A stretch of DNA of 64,000 nt from Mesorhizobium sp. NZP2077 (lineage in GTDB: Bacteria > Pseudomonadota > Alphaproteobacteria > Rhizobiales > Rhizobiaceae). Below the pieces are notes generated by a model. It was not told the origin of the DNA and did no database searches. It saw nothing but the letters and a program-made list of their open reading frames with translations. Below, piece after piece: positions 62,037 through 64,000 of this stretch. Every line of letters starts with the position of its first letter. The stretch's first letter is position 1. A program made the translations under genes and the position numbers. The stretch lies in NCBI RefSeq assembly GCF_013170805.1, contig NZ_CP051293.1, forward strand, positions 5,834,001 to 5,898,000, written 5' to 3'.

Positions 62037-63281
62037 CTACTTGCAGCCGCCTTGCGCCCATTTGGCCAGCGCCACCTTGAAGCGTGTCCCCAGCGGATGT
62101 TGCAGGCGCAAGACAGAGACGTCATTTGCGGCGAAATTCTTCGCCTGATCGCACAGCCGGGCCTCGTTCCATTCATGGCAGCCGTCGCAGTGCTTGCCTT
62201 CCCAGACCGACTTGTCCAACCCCTCCACCGGGCTGAACAGGGGCTTGCTTTTGATCAGTTCGGCGATGCTCTTGCCGTCGATTGCCGCATCGCCGAAGTC
62301 GACCGGATGGTTGAAAAGGATCGGAGCATCCGACGCCAGCTTGGGGATTTTCTGGCGCAGCACGTCGAGCGCAAGCTGATCGTTGCTTTGGCCTGATACA
62401 GCGGCTGCACCGGTGTTGCGCGCTTCGGAGCCGCCTTCGGCCTGAGGTGTGCTCGCCTCGCCGACGATCAATGGCGCATTGAGATCGACCTTATGCAGAA
62501 CGACCTCCGTCGTCAGCGAAACGTTGAGCCAGGGGCGCTGCTTGCCGGCGGTTGCCTTGAAGACGTCACCGGTCACTCGGTTCATCGCCTCGGTGATGGA
62601 GACGTTGGATGCGCCGATGTGCTGAAGCAGTGCCGCGGTGAACGGCGAATGTTCGCCCGACCCGTCATAGGCGAGTTGATTGGGACTGGCGGCGAAAGCG
62701 ACGAGTGTGCCGGCGCCGCCATTCTCGATCTGGATCTCGGCCAGGCCGCTCATCGCGCCCTTGACGCCAGCGTTCTTGGCCAGCACTTCAGCGAGGGGAT
62801 TGTCGCGGCAAGCGTCGAGAAACACCAGCCTGATGCTGGTCTCCCGCGACATCTGGCGCAAAACGAAATCAACCGACACGGCCTCGAAGTCGAGGGAGGT
62901 TTCGTCCTCCAGCGCGGCGTCTACCGGAAGCAGGTAGTTCTTGCCCGAAACCTGCAGGCCGTGGCCGGCATAGAAGAACAGCGCGATATCGGCACCGCGC
63001 ACCTGTTTTGCGAACTGGGCGATCGTTGCCTGAGTCTGCGATTTGGTCTGGTCGAAGCCGGAAACCACCTCGAAGTCGAGATTCTTCAGGCGTTCAGCCA
63101 TCGCCTCAGCGTCGCGCACCGGATTGGCGAGGGGTGCCGCGTGCTGATACTGGGCGTTGCCGAGGACCAGGGCGACGCGGCGCTCCGCACTGGCGGCAGT
63201 CACAGTCAGCATCAAGCCGAGCACCGCGAGACCGGCAGCGCGAAAGAGGCTTCCGCAACGGGCGATCAGATCGGACCTCAC
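62037..63281 (-). CDS. Secreted caspase-family (C14) protein 2 with CxxCH motif
   Basis: A 414-residue secreted protein. The start is GTG 63281 (GAGGGTG upstream), giving a signal peptide of about 32 residues ending in ASA. The caspase-like domain (about 33-260) has His107 in YAGHGL and Cys158 in LDACRDNP. Near the C-terminus, WEGKHCDGCHEW contains CxxCH (Cys365, Cys368, His369), the pattern for covalent heme c attachment. It lies seven bases after the YceI-OmpA gene. The combination of protease-like and heme-like parts is unusual. Confidence 0.85.
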   Translation of the reverse strand: MRSDLIARCGSLFRAAGLAVLGLMLTVTAASAERRVALVLGNAQYQHAAPLANPVRDAEAMAERLKNLDFEVVSGFDQTKSQTQATIAQFAKQVRGADIALFFYAGHGLQVSGKNYLLPVDAALEDETSLDFEAVSVDFVLRQMSRETSIRLVFLDACRDNPLAEVLAKNAGVKGAMSGLAEIQIENGGAGTLVAFAASPNQLAYDGSGEHSPFTAALLQHIGASNVSITEAMNRVTGDVFKATAGKQRPWLNVSLTTEVVLHKVDLNAPLIVGEASTPQAEGGSEARNTGAAAVSGQSNDQLALDVLRQKIPKLASDAPILFNHPVDFGDAAIDGKSIAELIKSKPLFSPVEGLDKSVWEGKHCDGCHEWNEARLCDQAKNFAANDVSVLRLQHPLGTRFKVALAKWAQGGCK

Positions 63282-63288
63282 CGCACCC

Positions 63289-64000
63289 TCAGAGCTTGGT
63301 CGCGGAAAACTCGATCCGCCGATTGAGCGCCTTGTTCTTGGGCGTGTCGTTGGCGGCAACCGGCCGCTCCTCGCCATACCCGGTCGCCGTTATCTGCGTG
63401 CGCGGAATCCCTGCGGCAACAATGGCATCGGCGACCGCCTGGGCTCGCCGTTCAGACAATTGCTTGTTCGCCTCCGGCGAACCGTCGGAATCGGTATAAC
63501 CGGCGACCTCGACCTTCAGGCTCGGGCATTTGCCGACGACACCTTCGACCTCTTCCAGCAGCGGCCGGCTCTTGGCGTCGAGCCGCGCGCTGGCGGGCCG
63601 GAAGTAGATGGCGCCGGTGCGCGAGAGCACGGCAAACCTGTTCAGGCACTCCTCGTCGCTGAAGTTCGCCTTGGCGGCATCGGTGGCAACTGGGCCAACC
63701 TCGGTCGAACTCGCCGCGGCGGTCGGGGCGGCGGCCGGCTTGCTGCCGTCGGCGGTGAAGACGAAATCGAACGATACCGACGCGGTAGGCACGATGTTGG
63801 TGACGTTGGCGGCCTGCTGCAGCTTGTCGATGTTCGGCAACAGGCCGAAATCCTCGACATGGACAGCGACCGGAGCCTCGGAGGCGACCGACACCATGCT
63901 GTCGCTGATCATGGTGACGACGACGCTGGCCTCGAGGTCCTTGTCGACGCCGTGCAGATTGAGGCGGAATGGCAGCGTTGTCTTCACCCGGCGCTTTGTC
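63289..64000 (-). CDS. YceI-like/OmpA fusion protein (5' end beyond window)
   Basis: At least 236 residues are visible; the frame is open to the window edge. The first part (TLPFRLNLHGVDKDLEASVVVTM) looks like the C-terminal half of a YceI-type lipid-binding barrel. After an Ala-rich linker comes an OmpA-like peptidoglycan-binding domain with IYFRPASARLD, VAGYTDSDGSPE, LSERRAQAVADAI and LNRRIEFSATKL. A GTG at 63987 is in frame but the fold clearly begins earlier. It precedes the second caspase-like gene in an operon. Confidence 0.8.
   Translation of the reverse strand, partial: TKRRVKTTLPFRLNLHGVDKDLEASVVVTMISDSMVSVASEAPVAVHVEDFGLLPNIDKLQQAANVTNIVPTASVSFDFVFTADGSKPAAAPTAAASSTEVGPVATDAAKANFSDEECLNRFAVLSRTGAIYFRPASARLDAKSRPLLEEVEGVVGKCPSLKVEVAGYTDSDGSPEANKQLSERRAQAVADAIVAAGIPRTQITATGYGEERPVAANDTPKNKALNRRIEFSATKL

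Overview
The window looks like chromosome from a high-GC alphaproteobacterium of the Rhizobiales, most probably Mesorhizobium or a close relative. This rests on the third-position GC bias, the gene content (BmpA-type nucleoside importer, betaine/N-methyl-amine style catabolic genes, an imp-type type VI secretion cluster) and two copies of an intergenic palindromic element of the AGAGCAATTCC...GGAATTGCTCT kind. The species assignment is inference. No rRNA, tRNA, CRISPR array or insertion sequence was seen.

Region 1 (1-4239, + strand): the end of an operon for nucleoside uptake and salvage. It holds the tail of an ABC ATPase, two permeases and two dissimilar nucleoside hydrolases, with overlapping or nearly touching genes.

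Region 2 (4266-18230): a catabolic island. It contains S-formylglutathione hydrolase, a trimethylamine-dehydrogenase-type demethylase with an Fe-S motif, an ArgE-like M20 deacylase, a LysR regulator, aldehyde dehydrogenase, a DUF1028 protein, a RidA protein, an FMO-like flavoprotein, a choline-dehydrogenase-like GMC oxidoreductase, and a taurine/nitrate-type ABC importer. A demethylase beside a formaldehyde-detoxification enzyme suggests use of an N-methylated compound. A 15-bp dyad, TTAGG-N5-CCTAA, which fits the LysR T-N11-A rule, occurs in the divergent demethylase/deacylase promoter region and upstream of the binding-protein gene, with a one-mismatch copy upstream of the FMO-like gene.

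Region 3 (18584-46934): a complete type VI secretion system. clpV is divergent from tssA-B-C-hcp-E-F-G-fha-J-K-L-M-tagF. The operon runs on into an effector cassette: a PAAR-like protein with a Cys/His-rich tail, two small mutually similar proteins that may be immunity proteins, a DUF2169 adaptor and a ketosynthase-like protein that has lost catalytic histidine motifs. A convergent operon encodes VgrG, a DUF6484 protein and a TIGR02270 HEAT-repeat protein. A second FHA protein follows.

Region 4 (47235-58756): a second tssL-tssM pair, then the phosphatase PppA, the membrane kinase PpkA, a DUF1036 protein and a large membrane-anchored M23 peptidase/lytic-transglycosylase-like protein. The cluster therefore has two inner-membrane anchor modules and two FHA proteins next to one kinase/phosphatase pair.

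Region 5 (58923-64000): an envelope group made of two secreted caspase-like proteins (one with a CxxCH motif), an OmpA-like protein, a DUF6931 protein, and the start-truncated end of a YceI-OmpA fusion. The two palindromic elements sit at convergent gene ends here.

The most interesting parts are the duplicated anchor/FHA module tied to the phosphorylation genes and peptidoglycan hydrolase, the PAAR-like effector cassette with its degenerate ketosynthase, and the shared operator-like dyad.
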